A program made the translations under genes and the position numbers. From NCBI GenBank assembly GCA_027186245.1, contig CP114488.1, positions 2,182,501-2,246,500 of the forward strand: 64,000 nt of DNA. The letters run 5' to 3'. This DNA comes from Coriaria nepalensis. Lineage: Eukaryota > Streptophyta > Magnoliopsida > Cucurbitales > Coriariaceae. A model generated the notes under the pieces. It worked only from the letters and a program-made list of their open reading frames with translations. It searched no databases and was not told the origin of the DNA. Numbering within the stretch: the stretch's first letter is position 1; the number at the start of each line of letters is the position of its first letter. This document shows, piece by piece, positions 12,555 through 23,844 of the stretch.

Positions 12555-12830
12555 AGATAAGGATGTTCATGTGTTGGTATGTGTGGAAGGACAGGTGTAA
12601 TTTTGTCTTTTCAAAATGTCCCTCAAATACGTTTTCTGTGATTTGCAAGGCCAATTGGAGTGTTGAGGAATATCAAAGAGTTAGTGAACAAGCTTCTTGT
12701 CCCAGGAAACCTCAGTTTGTTTCAGTGAAAGTGATCAATTGGACCCTCCCCCCCCCCCCCCCCCCCCGTCTCTTGTTGGTTGAAGATTTAACTGTGATTC
12801 TGCTTTTTACGTTGGATTTGAAAGATATCG
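12555..12830 (+). pseudogene. LINE (non-LTR) pre-RNase H / RNase H fragment
   Basis: The plus-strand frame reads WYVWKDRCNFVFSK, the usual W-x-IWK-x-RN-x2-VF motif in the linker before the RNase H domain of plant LINE polyproteins. A linker and a proline run follow, where the family has W-x-PPP. After the run, with a one-base frame change, comes KINCDSAF, the start of an RNase H domain (family K-x-N-x-DGAF). The fragment ends about 12830. The proline codons have expanded into a pure C tract. It has no reverse transcriptase and is a 5'-truncated or fragmented remnant, as is usual for LINEs. Confidence 0.65.
12748..12767 (+). repeat. Pure poly-C tract of 20 bases
   Basis: An uninterrupted run of about 20 cytosines inside the LINE fragment, probably expanded by slippage from the proline codons of the W-x-PPP linker. 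It is unusual in such AT-rich DNA and its length is likely to be unreliable in sequencing. Confidence 0.9.
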
Positions 12831-13042
12831 GCTAAGAACACTAATTGTATAGGCAATATTAGGCTTGGTGCAGACTTGTTCGTACATTATAGAACTAACT
12901 GCACTAGCATAAGGAATAGCCTTCATAGATTCCTTCTCTAAATCATTTCACGGACACTGATCACTACTAAATCTATCACCTTTCACAATCAGTACAACCC
13001 TAGGTTTACAATTCTACATACTAGACCTCTTAAGTATCCATT

Positions 13043-13625
13043 CTAGGTAAGTGCTCTGAGAAAGTCCCAATAGTCGTCGAGATCTATCTCAATGGATTTC
13101 AATACCAAGAACAAAAGATACGTCTCCAAGATCTTTCGTATCCAACACATCCATATACACTTCTTTGTATCATGTAACATAGTCAAATTATTGCTAGCGA
13201 GCAATATAGCATCCACATAAAGGACTAGAAACATAAACTTACTCCTAGAGATCTTTAGATATATGCACTGATTGACTTTATTCTCAACGAAATCCAAAGA
13301 AGTGACAACTTCATCGAATTTCAAATGCCACTGCCTAGAAGTGTGCTTGTGACCATATATAGATTTTTTCAATTTGCATACCAATTGTTTGTTGCCACTT
13401 TCAACGAAACTCTCAAGTTGTACCATATAAACTCTTCATGCAAATTGTCATTTAAAAAAGCAGTCTTCACATCCATTTGATAAAGTTCCAAGTCAAAATG
13501 AACAGTCAATGTCATGATTATTCTGAACGAATCCTTGGTAGATACTGGTGAAAATATTTTATTGAAATCCACTCCTTCGTTCTATGTAAACCCTTTAGCA
13601 ACTAATATTGCCCTAAATCACTTAA
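13043..13625 (-). pseudogene. Copia reverse transcriptase (RVT_2) remnant
   Basis: Two overlapping minus-strand frames give FSPVSTKDSFRIIM, LELYQMDVKTAFLN, LVCKLKKSIYGHKHTSRQW and VLYVDAILLASNN, the successive conserved blocks of copia reverse transcriptase. A frame change near 13400 separates them. The catalytic YVDD is YVDA, so one aspartate is lost. There is further decay after LHDTKK. Confidence 0.85.
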
Positions 13626-13999
13626 TTCTTCCTTGAGAGTCTTTTTTTTTCTTTTAAACCCATTTGCAATCAATGGGCTTACTCAAGTTTGACAATTCTA
13701 CAAGCTCCCACACTTCATTACATCTTATGGACCTTATCTCATCTTTCATTGCATCAAGCCACATATCTGATTAAGGACTAGAGATGGCATCATTGTACGC
13801 CATCGGATTAATCATAGGCTCTGTATCTGGGCTAAGCTCACCCAAAAAAAAAGATAATCAGTAGAGATAGATGGTCTATATTCCCTAGTAGATCTCCTTA
13901 ATGGCACTTCTTCTATAATATTTTCTGGTGGGGTGCCATCACATGCAAAGGTGCCAGACCTCATAATCTTAATAACTTTTTCCAATTATTTTTCTGTTT

Positions 14000-14571
14000 C
14001 AATTATGAAAATCTTATATTTTTCAAGAGTTTCAGATTTTTCCTTAATAAGATAAATGTAACTATATTGAGAAAATTCATCAATAAATATAATAAAATAT
14101 TTATTACCATACAATATCACTAAAAGCAGTCCAGTGATATCAATTGAATTATTTCCAAAATGCCAGAGCTATAAGTCGCATTTTTATTTTTTATTTTGGT
14201 CAACTTTCCTATAATGCAGTCAACACATATCTTTATATCTTTAAAATCAAGGACATGAATGATATCCTCTTTAACTAGCCTATCCTTGTTGTATAAAAAT
14301 GGCATAAACACTTATACCATAATACATATTACTTCTCTTTAACAAAATGTTTCTTGGAAGCTGAAGTTTCAACATTAAGCGATGCATATTCATTTGAGAA
14401 TAAACACAATCTATATAAACCATCAATCCATATAGAAGTACTAACTATTTTAGAATTCATAAATAAATTCATTTTATTATTCCCAAAATGAAATTGATAA
14501 CCGAACTTATCCAACAAAGAAATGTAAATTAAATTCATTATAATCAATGGTATGTAAAAAGTGTTTTCCAA
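14000..14571 (-). pseudogene. Copia pre-integrase zinc region and integrase stub
   Basis: 14571-14329 reads NLIYISLLDKFGYQFHFGNNK and WIDGLYRLCL, matching the protease-to-GAG-pre-integrase link of copia polyproteins. 14311-14120 reads CVDCIIGKLTK, the zinc-binding CxxC of the pre-integrase domain, followed by an LEIIQL motif (family LELIHTD). 14070-14000 is the first part of the integrase core. The catalytic D-D-E region is absent. Confidence 0.75.
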
Positions 14572-14832
14572 AAGTAATTAAAAACTCGACTCCAAATTCA
14601 ATTTAACAGTTCTTACAAATTCCACTTGCACTTTTACGTCATTTCCCACTTTGAGCTTTTGACTCATACTCCTGATGTATCGTTCTTCTTATGAACCCCT
14701 ATAAGGTAATGACTATATGAATAGTAGACCCACTATCAATCCACCAATAATTAACATGAACATCTATCAAATGAGATTCAAAGCAACCAAAAGTATGAGA
14801 CTTACCTCCTTCCTTATCCTTATCTTTCTTCT

Positions 14833-15670
14833 CTATCCATGAAGAGTCCTTATAACAATTAGCTTTCTTAGAACCTTCCTTCTTGCAAAAGAAAAACTTG
14901 AGATCTTTCTTAAAGGCACTTTTAGAACCTCTAGGATTAAGGGTCTGATTGGTATCCTACCTCTTACCTCCATGACCCTTCCTAGTAGTATGATGTTTCG
15001 ATCCATTGTTAGAACTTTTCCCTTTAGAGGAGTTACGCTACAGGTTTGAAACAAAAAGTGCAACGTCACCCTTTTCTTTCTTTAGTTTCTCTTCCTTAGC
15101 CACACACTTACAAATAAGGTCTTTGACATTCCAAATTTTATTTTGGGTATTGTAAGCTATTTTGATTTAACTAAAATAAGGAGGAAAGGAATTAAGGGTA
15201 TAATGGATAATGAATTTTTAGGAAGCTCAATTTTATGACTTTTTAGATTGGATTGATAATAAATCAGCTTTGGATATACTCTATAACACCTAGCTCTTGA
15301 TCATACTTGAGACTCCTCAGCTCCCCTATAAACCTTCTTGCCTCAACCTTATCAGATGTCTAGTACACTTGCCCTACATCAGCAAGAAAATCCTTAGCAT
15401 TTTCGGTCTCAAGCAAGCCACCCTTAAGGTGCTCAGAAATGGTCCTTTTTGTAGTTTTGAGTGATAAGATGATTCGATCTCTCCCACCTCTCATAAAGAG
15501 TTTTTTCATCAGCATTGTTTGTGGCGTGGGCTTATCAAGCTCATCAATCTATAAGGCAAGATCGATACTCCAGGGCAAACTCAATATCGTCTTTCTACTT
15601 CTTAAAATTGCTTCCAATCAGAATCTCAATCACAGTATTGTTATTATTCACAACAATGAAGGCAATATAT
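14833..15670 (-). pseudogene. Copia gag remnant
   Basis: The minus-strand reading near 15665-15560 gives NNNNTVIEILIGSNFKK then KDDIEFALEYRSCL, a typical copia gag start (family LNGSNFKKWKxDIEFAL) with the TGG Trp codon changed to a stop. Around 14880-14840 an out-of-frame zinc-knuckle segment is present. It is heavily decayed, with no continuous frame. Confidence 0.7.
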
Positions 15671-18589
15671 TAGTTCAAAGGGAAAAAGTGAAATAAGCTT
15701 TAGCACCGAGTAAGCTTTATTCATTAAGAGAGTCCAAACGTATCATTCCAACTCTTGTTTATATAGAGAATACAACATGCTATAGGTCCTCCCTCTTATA
15801 AAGCGAATATTGATGGCTCTTAACATTCTAAAAGTTTATCCCTTTTTGGTAGATAAACCTTTTATGCCAATGTACCTTATGCTCTTATGCTTCATGAACC
15901 CTTTAATTAAAAATACACAATAATCCCTTTTGAGCAGGCGATTGTATGTAATAACTAAAAGATATCATATTCCTTAATATTTAAGAAATCATTATGAATC
16001 TCAATTAATGTACCACTTTGGTAGTTAACATTTTCATCAATTCATAATGATTCTTAAAACCGGGATATATCGAAAAAAGTGGGAGCCTAGGAACAACCTG
16101 CATACAAAAACTGTATGTCTGCATGCGATCAATCCAAATGGAGTTAAACCACTAATGAACTATTTATTTATTGTATTTAAGTGTGACTTTATAAAATATT
16201 TTAATTTATTTTTTAAGTACTATAAATTTATTAATTAAAATATATTATGCATATTTATTGGGAGAGTAATTATTATAATTTTGCCTCTCCAAACATGTAT
16301 TAGTTTTTCAATAAATTTTATTTTCTAAAAATTATTTATTTTCTAAAAATTATTTATTTTCTTGGAGAGTGGAGTTAATTACCTTAATTTTATTAATATT
16401 TAAATAATAATAAATACCTAAATTATCATTAAATTAAATTAAAATTTATAATCTAAAACAAAATCTCGCAACAGAAATTTTGGCGATCCCCGAACCACCG
16501 TTGCACGGGCGAGCCTTCAACAGTTGTTACTGTTCATCATCTTCAACTTGTGGCAGGTTTGCCCAACCTGAATCTGGCCCGAATTCGACCTAGTTATAGA
16601 CCTAGTTCGTGAAAATTGAGGGGCTTTCTTAATCCTATTGTTTCCTTACTAATTTTTATGATTAAGGTATCCTTTTGATGCTAATTCTTATTTTAAAACA
16701 ACTAGAAAATTCAATTTTATCAATAAGTTCTGAAATCAAAGCTTTTAGTTTATGAATCTATGAAGCATGGAACACTAAATTTTAAAAATTGCAATCACTT
16801 ACTATAACACCATAATCGGATCAATGATCAACCAAATATCAATTCAAGACATCAAGTAAACATTTTTAGATCAAGAAACACATCAAGACAATCTTAAATT
16901 CAAATTCAAGTTATGGGTATGTTTCAAGAACTATAAAATTTTTAGATTATAATTTATCATGAAATCGAATCAATTACTATGGGTAAATTGATTATAAACT
17001 TCATGTAATCATAATTGAACAATAATTAATTCTTAACTCAATCATAATTCTTGAATTCGCATATTTGCTCTTATGTACCAAAATAATCCAAAAATTGTAA
17101 AACTTGAAATTCTTTTTGCATAGATCATATCATGCGAAGTCAAAATATGGGTTTTTATTGTTAGCAAAAGGCGAAAAAAAACCCTAACAAGATTCAAAAA
17201 ATAGGAAAGTGTAGATCCAACTTCGTATTTTACATATGCATGGTTATTCAAGCAATATTCACAAACAATCCGATTTCTGTTAAGATTATATATATGTATG
17301 TATGTCACCAAGTCAAATAGTAGCAATTAACATATACATCAAAATCACAAAATCCTATCTTGAATCTAAATACAACTGCCTCTCATACCACATTTTAGAA
17401 ATATTGTATAACCAATATAATATAATCGTATTAGAATTAATATCTAAATTATAATGATTAAAGAATCGTACATGAATTCTCCATCGAATTACAAAACAAC
17501 TCAAGATCGCACTCATGGCCTAGGTCTTCTTCTCTATCATGGAAGAACTTTAAGCGGCTCTCAACAAAACAAGCCGTTAAGGTTACTAGTAGAGAGAGAA
17601 CCTAGACAATTTATAAGTGTTAAAGTGGGTCCTCCTATTACGAATCACCACTCAACACGGGACTATATTACTATCTAACCACGTCTAATAAAATATGAGA
17701 TGCGCTAAGGCTCATAATTAATTGATCACATAACTTTATTGGGCTTCAAGCATATCTCCTAATCTAATCATATTTTACAACTCATTTTTATAAAATTGAA
17801 ATACTAGATTAATTATAAGCTAGCTAAGATAATTTTAATATTATAATTAATTAAGCTTTGTTTCTTTAGTTTATAATGCCCTATGCATGCATTGGGATAT
17901 TTAGAGAATTTATAGAAAGCTAACACAAGGTGAACCTACTAGTAGTTTTTCATATGGTTGCACCATCCACCTTCAAGGGATTTGAAGGATGGTAATACTT
18001 ACTATATTGGGTATATGAGATAGAAGCCATATTCATAGGGGCCGACATATTTGATGGATTGTGGACTAGACTGGCCATACGCTAACTAAGAGGCGAGGCT
18101 AAAAATTGGTAGCAAAGCACGGCTCTAGATGCCAGAAATGTCACATGAAATGGATTTAGGAAAATGATACTACTCACTTTATGCCCAATATCTCTATGCA
18201 ACCAGTGGTGGAAGCACCCGAAGAGATCCATAAATAGTGATAATATACCCATGAAAGTAGAATTACTAGCTCGTGAAATCATGCCTAACTAGTAGTCTCA
18301 AATGATATACTTTTTTGAAGTCCGACTAAGAATAAACTATGACTTCTTGTAATATAGGGTACTTTTGTTATTAAATTTTACAATGTACATAGAAAACTGG
18401 CTTGGTTAGTCTAAAAGTAAGGAGACAAACACTATGTAACGGATGATCAAATTTTATACTATAAATATTGATCAGTAAATATAGATAAATATAAAATATG
18501 TTTCCTAGTTTAAATTTGTCTCATCATAAAGAAATTTAATACTTCATGTTTTATAGGAAATAAAAACATCCTCTGCTTAAGCGAGAAAT
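15671..18589. other. AT-rich spacer with possible LTR relics
   Basis: No gene supported. 15690-16060 may be the LTR of the minus-strand copia element. An inverted repeat pairs 15981-15999 with 16039-16057. 16321-16357 has an 18-20 base unit (TTTTCTAAAAATTATTTA) twice in tandem. 16490-16620 is more GC-rich but has no sustained open frame. 17500-17700 and 17940-18300 have balanced composition typical of old retroelement non-coding DNA; no motif identified. Confidence 0.4.
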
Positions 18590-19040
18590 ATGACAAGAGG
18601 GCGTACTACTATTATATCTTCTATCGAACGTCATGGTAGTCCATCTAATGATCCAAATCAATGAGAGTTAAACGAGTTATGAAATTTAATTCGAAGGCAA
18701 GGTGAGATGATAGATATTTTGCTCCAACAACAGCAACAACTCCAGGAAATGTTGCCGCTATAACAACCAATACGCCCACCTTGAGCGGAAAATTCAAACT
18801 CTACAGCCGAAAAGTTTATGAGATTTAAACAGCCAAAGCTCTCATGTGGTCACAATCCAAAGACGGCTGAAAATTGGGTTGGAAGCATGGAGAGACTTTT
18901 CGATTGTACGAAAGTCCCGGACACCAAAAAAGTAAATTGCACTGTATGCTTAATGCACAACGATGCAAGCTACTGGTGGGACACCAAAAAAAGTATTCAT
19001 GATGTTGAAACTATGACATGGTCAGAATTTTGAAAGTGGT
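18590..19040 (+). pseudogene. Ty3/gypsy gag fragment, copy 1
   Basis: The reading starts MTRGRTTIISSIERHGSPSN, then (after an in-frame TGA at about 18661) an LRRQ-like coiled-coil stretch with a glutamine run. Next is MRFKQPKLSCGHNPKTAENWV followed by MERLFDCTKV and DASYWWDTKK...TWSEF. This is the Ty3/gypsy Retrotrans_gag domain (family FxG-x2-P-x2-AExW-x-MEKIF and AxxWW-x5-TWxxF). It stops at 19031, right where the domain's last helix would continue. A second, more decayed copy lies at 19945-20300. Confidence 0.8.
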
Positions 19041-19211
19041 TAGAAGATAAGTATATAATGGTGGGTTTAATCAGTTTTCCCTCTTAAGTTGCTAGAAGAC
19101 AAGTATGATTGAACATTAACTGTTGTCACTTGTTTGCAGGACTGAATATTTCCTTTTACAACAAAAACACTTCAATGAGAGAGAGCGAAAAGACTGTTCT
19201 TTATCAAAAAA

Positions 19212-19422
19212 GATGAAACAAAGTACTCTGTTTTGAATCAAGGCAAAAACAGAATACTCTATAGGGATATCCTTAACATAAAAGACGAAACAAAGTAGTC
19301 CGTTTTGAATCAAGGCAAAAACAGACTCTATAGGGATGTCTTTAGCATAAAAGATGAAACAAAGTACTCTGTTTCTTAATAAAGGCAATAACAGAGAACT
19401 CGAGAGGGATATTTAACATAAT
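19212..19422. repeat. Tandem repeat, three units of about 70 bp
   Basis: Units start at 19212, 19284 and 19353, each beginning GA(T/C)GAAACAAAGTA and containing CAAGGCAAAAACAGA and a TAGGGAT block. They differ from each other by a few substitutions and small indels. The array lies between two gypsy gag copies. Minus-strand open frames across it are by-products of the repeat. Confidence 0.9.
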
Positions 19423-19944
19423 GTAAATATAATTTTGAAAAATTATCTTCATCAGAAATTTGGATCATCGTTATGGTCCTAGGGATTGACCCAACCACCA
19501 TAACCTAGTTAGTCAGACTACACTCTCTGTAAGATACTTGTCGAGGCTAAAAATTCATAGCAGTAAGCTGTAAGCCACTTTAGGTTTTTACTCGGTTCTG
19601 GCATTGTCAGAGTCATTTTAGATCAAAGTCTTCTTCTAAACCTTCTTTCTCACCTCCATTCTTATTATTTTCTCTTTTTTTTTTCTTTTTTTTTTTCCTT
19701 CTTTTTGATCATACTGCGAGTTCTGTAACTATTATTGGTGGACTTACAAAGCCGAAAGGACTATCAGACATTGAGGGCATTTGTTATTTACTTTTTTTTT
19801 TCATTTAATTATTTTTACATTCATTTTCATCAAGTATAATTTGGTGATTCATAATTAATATGGTTTTAAATTTATTGAAATTATCCTACATCACTTAAGA
19901 GATGAAATCTGGTTAGTTTATAACTTTTTTCTTCTTAACTCACC

Positions 19945-20300
19945 AGTTACGGAATTTAACTTGAAAGCAAGGTAAGATGATAGATACTTTGCTTCAACAC
20001 TTTAGGAAATGTTGTTGCTACAACAATTAGTACCCTCTCAGGCTGAAAATTCAAACTCTACAGGCAAAAAGTTTATGAGATTTAAACCGTTAGAGTTCTC
20101 AAGTAATCATAATCTAAAGATGGCTGAAAATTGGGTCGGGATCATAGAGAGACTTTTTGACTATGCATAAGTCCCGGATACCGAAAAAGTATAGTGCACT
20201 ATATACTTAATGCGTGACAACGCAAGCTACTAGTGGAATACCAAGAAAAGTATTCATGATATTGGAATAATGACATGGCCAGAAGTTCAGAGCAATGACA
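19945..20300 (+). pseudogene. Ty3/gypsy gag fragment, copy 2
   Basis: Nucleotide-level repeat of 18695-19040: the same coiled-coil start, MRFKPLEF-like segment, AENWVGIIERLFDYA, and a decayed ASY-x-WNTKK...TWPE block. It carries more stops than copy 1 and has lost part of the glutamine tract. Same orientation. Confidence 0.75.
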
Positions 20301-20339
20301 TGAAAAGTATCCATGAATACAGGAGCTTTACTCTGGGAT

Positions 20340-20935
20340 TCATTATTTTACTTTTGCTTTGTTAGTATGCAGAGACTTGAAAGCTAGGTTTGAGAAAATT
20401 AATCGTCTAGTATTTTTGGTTTACAGAAATAAATTTCATTGAAATGTCAAGGGGCCAATGACATCCCGTGTTATTATAATAAGTTCAAAGAACTTTGGGA
20501 TAAATATTCAATACTTGTGGCCCTTCCCTGTTGTACTTATGCTACTTCTGTTTCATACCAACTTCATGATAACAACAAGAATTGATCCAATTTCTTTTGG
20601 GCCTAAATGAATGTTGCATACCCTTGAGGAGTTAGCCTATTGTTTCAGAGGCCTACGCTTTTCTGACTCTTGATGAGGTGCAAAGAGAGATTAATCCTGC
20701 TTCACAGACTGGCGGCGATGCACCTGCCTTCTTGAGAGGCAATTTTAGATCCAGCCCTACAGTTAGTTTCCCTAGCACTAACACCTTCAATAAATGCTCT
20801 CTGAAATGTGACCATTGTCACCTTAAAGGTCATAGAAAAGTGTCCTGCTACAAAATCATTGAGTACCATGCTAAGAGTGCTCCCAAGTATAAGAGATTAA
20901 AAGCCCTTTGCTCAGAAATAGGTCTCTGCTAATTC
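20340..20935 (+). pseudogene. Ty1/copia gag fragment with zinc knuckle
   Basis: Decayed frames give YYNKFKELWDKYSIL and a CCTYAT-like segment (family: YFxKLKxLWDEL, C.C), then an open part at 20678-20930 with FLTLDEVQREI just before it. The CCHC knuckle CDHCHLKGHRKVSCYKI (C-x2-C-x4-H-x4-C) is intact here and is followed by a basic stretch. This is the C-terminal part of a copia gag. It ends before protease. The opening part has stops and a frame change. Confidence 0.75.
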
Positions 20936-20999
20936 TACTCAGGTTGTCGAACCTTCCAGTGACACTCCAAACACTCAAGGCATAAACAATTCTTCATCT

Positions 21000-21325
21000 C
21001 CTCTAGTTTTCACTTCAGAACAGTACCATCTGTTGCTGTAACTCTTGAATAAGCAGAATGACTCCAGTTTTCATTCGAGTCAAATTTTCTCGTCTTGAGA
21101 ATCTCATTTTACAGCCAAAAAGCTTATATACAAAGCTATAGCCAAATCAGAAAAGAACACGTCCTCTAGTTTTCACTTCAGAACAGTACCATCTGTTGCT
21201 GTAACTCTTGAATAAGCAGAATGACTCCAGTTTTCATTCGAGTCAAATTTTCTCGTCTTGAGAATCTCATTTTACAGCCAAAAAGCTTATATACAAAGCT
21301 ATAGCCAAATCAGAAAAGAACACGT
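21000..21325. repeat. Perfect 163-bp tandem duplication
   Basis: 21000-21162 and 21163-21325 appear identical base for base, each starting CCTCTAGTTTTCACTTCAG and ending GAAAAGAACACGT. No ORF depends on it. Identity in a window where other repeats are heavily diverged implies a very recent event or an assembly artefact. Confidence 0.92.
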
Positions 21326-21620
21326 GTAATTACAAATTCTACACACGCGAGCTTGAGGCAGCTAGAAATAACAAACTTTTGCCAGCTCACTAACCTTGAC
21401 AGCTCAGCGAATCTCCAACGGCTATAAACCGAAAGAACTAACGGCTACAAAGCTTTTCCTCTCTTCTCTAATCCACCATTACTTCTATTACTAAACATGG
21501 AGAAGCATTCTCTTAATTATTTTTCGGTTAAACTATCAATTTTCTCCTTCTTTTTTTTTTTTTTTACCATTTTCCTATTACTGTTCCTATACTTTGTTCC
21601 GAGTCAATTAGATCCTTCGG

Positions 21621-22096
21621 TAAAAAATAAAAATAAAAGAGAATTTAAAAACCTCCCCTAGACATTTTAAAATACTATTTTAACCCCTCCTTCCACAAAC
21701 CACCTCTTCCGATCGCCACTGCATTTATTCTGTCGCTGCTGTCTTCCAATTGTGGTCGTAAACCCAGATTACCAAGAGAATCTCCACCATCCAGTGGATC
21801 TAAATCGAATTTTGAAGGGATTGAACTTTCAAAATTTTGGCTAAAGCCCAAATACGAAGGGAATCTCTACCTTTGAATCGGGTTTTCGACCTAGAATCAA
21901 AATTGATTCCGTATAAATCCGGATTTTAACCCATATTCAAAGGTCGATTCCCTTCAAATTTGGGCTTCTAATTCATGTAATTTTCATTGGGTAATGTTAA
22001 TAAAAGAGGCAACCGAAGAAGGGGGGTTAAATAGTATTATAAAATGTTTAGGGGAAGTTTGTAAACTCTTCTACTGTTTTAATTTTTATTTTTTTA
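21621..22096. mobile_element. MITE-like element with long terminal and internal inverted repeats
   Basis: The left arm (21621-21692: A-rich stretch, CCTCCCCTAGACATTTTA, ACTATTTTAACCCCT) is the imperfect inverse of the right arm (22015-22096: GGGGGTTAAATAGTATTAT, AAATGTTTAGGGGAAG). Inside, 21846-21878 pairs with 21935-21965 (GCCCAAAT, GAAGGGAATC, CCTTTGAAT). The whole unit could fold into a long hairpin. No coding capacity. It lies about 380 bases beyond the stop codon of the intact CYP706 gene. The target duplication was not resolved. Confidence 0.65.
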
Positions 22097-22479
22097 TCTC
22101 AATGACCAAAATAGTACAAAATTGAGCTTAAAGGACTTGATAGACTCGAATCAAAGTACAATATGAATTCGGTGAGAGAGTCCGATACTTGAATTTTGAC
22201 TTGTTATTATGTTCTTTATATCCATTAAAAAAAAATTGATTTACTGTTATATTTAAAAAAAATAATTACTCTTGCTATACATTCGAAAATCTCAAGTTTT
22301 ATTTATTCATTTCTTTCTTAGAGGCATATATTTATTACAAGGATAAGAGGTAAAATTTTGGATATTGACACAATTATTACACATATACCACCGAGAGGCA
22401 AACGACAACCAAAGAAGAATTAAAGAGGTGACAGGACAAGAAAATTTAACTAACGTCAACTAATTTGGACCGTAAAGCT

Positions 22480-23810
22480 CTAATTTGTAAACCTTGGAGT
22501 TGGAATTGCAAGCAAAGGTTTCACCTTCTTGAGAACAATTCCAAATTTATCTTCGAAACCAACTTCAGCACCCTCCGGCAATTTCCAATCAAAGACATGA
22601 AACATTGTTGCTAATACATACATTAGCATTCTATCAGCCACCGGCACTCCAGCACAAATTCTCCTACCCGATCCAAACGGCAAGAACAAAAAGTTGTTAC
22701 CTGAGAAATCATACTTTTTAGAGGAGTCCAAAAATCTTTCTGGTCTGAATTCTAAAGGACTGTCCCAAAGTTTAGGATCTCTTTGAACGGCCCATATATT
22801 TAAGAAGACTTTAGTTCCTTTTGGTACGGTATATCCTCCAATAATGGTAGACTTGCTGGAACAACGGGGTATCAAAAGAGGCAAGGGCGGGTGTAAACGC
22901 ATAGTTTCTTTGACGACGGCCGATAAATAAGTTAGTTTTGGTAAATGAGAATCTTCAACCAAGTTGTTTAACCCCACAACTTCTGTTAATTCTTCTTGGA
23001 CTTTCTTCAGAACTTCCGGGTTTTGCATTATCTCCGCCATTGTCCACTCAATTGCGGTTGCTGTCGTATCGGTTGAAGCCACGGCAAGATCCTATATATA
23101 ATGAATAAGGAAAAGAATTGCTAAGAAATAAAAGAATCAAAACTCCAAACTTAAGGTAATTAAAGAGAGAACCATACCACAAGAATGCCTTTGAGCTGGT
23201 TAGTATTGATTGATTTTTTACTATCTTCATGCTCAATGAGGTCCAAGAAAAATTGGAGAAACCCTCTATTCTCGTCCCCATTTTTTTCACCTCTCTTATC
23301 CATCTCCTTTTGTTGTTTGATAACACCACCTATCATCACATCATACAACTGTGCAACCTTCTTTGCTCTCTTCTCAATCCCTTGAAAGTCAAACCAAGCA
23401 AGCTTTGGGAAAAAGTCGGAAACATTCGGCAATCCCATTAAGATCACAATTTCTTCAACGGTTTCTCTAAACTTGACATCAACTCCTTTATTTACTTTCA
23501 AAATCCCACTTTTAGTACCACCCCAAATCATACTCATCACACACTCAGATGTTGCGTAGAAACTTAACACGCCAAGATCGACCGGGGTGCCGATTTTATC
23601 GTTCACTTGAACGACACACTTGCTAACCTCTTCCCTTACTAAACTAAGGCAATTATCAAGAGTGGTGTGGTTTTGCATTTCTCGCACGAGCACCTAATGG
23701 TAACATTAAAAAAAAAAAAAAAACGTATGAGAAAATTGTAGTAGTATAATTGCTAAAGAAAATTTTGCAGATTCATGATTTTTGTTCAAGACGTATATAT
23801 GGTCCCAAAA

Positions 23811-23844
<34 letters not shown>

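Larger units (their letters stand above)
13040..15670 (-). mobile_element. Degenerate Ty1/copia element body, internally deleted
   Basis: On the minus strand gag, GAG-pre-integrase, a stub of integrase, the integrase-RT linker and reverse transcriptase follow in copia order (PR-INT-RT), in several frames with many stops. Most of the integrase core is missing: the reading passes from the early integrase motif (YIYLIKEKSETLEKYK at about 14020-14070) straight to the linker (VPLRRSTREYRPSIS at about 13860-13910). RNase H is absent beyond 13040. A possible 5' LTR remnant (TATATAAACAAGAG, AATAAAGC) lies at 15690-15800, but no second LTR was found. Dead element. Confidence 0.8.

Noticed and set aside
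19116..19388. 90-aa minus-strand frame with repeated CFIFYAKDIPIE-like units
   Set aside because: A by-product of the 70-bp tandem array, whose unit length is close to a multiple of three. No start context or homology.
19212..21325. Regular repeats as a CRISPR-like array
   Set aside because: Contiguous tandem duplications without unique spacers, in a plant nuclear context.
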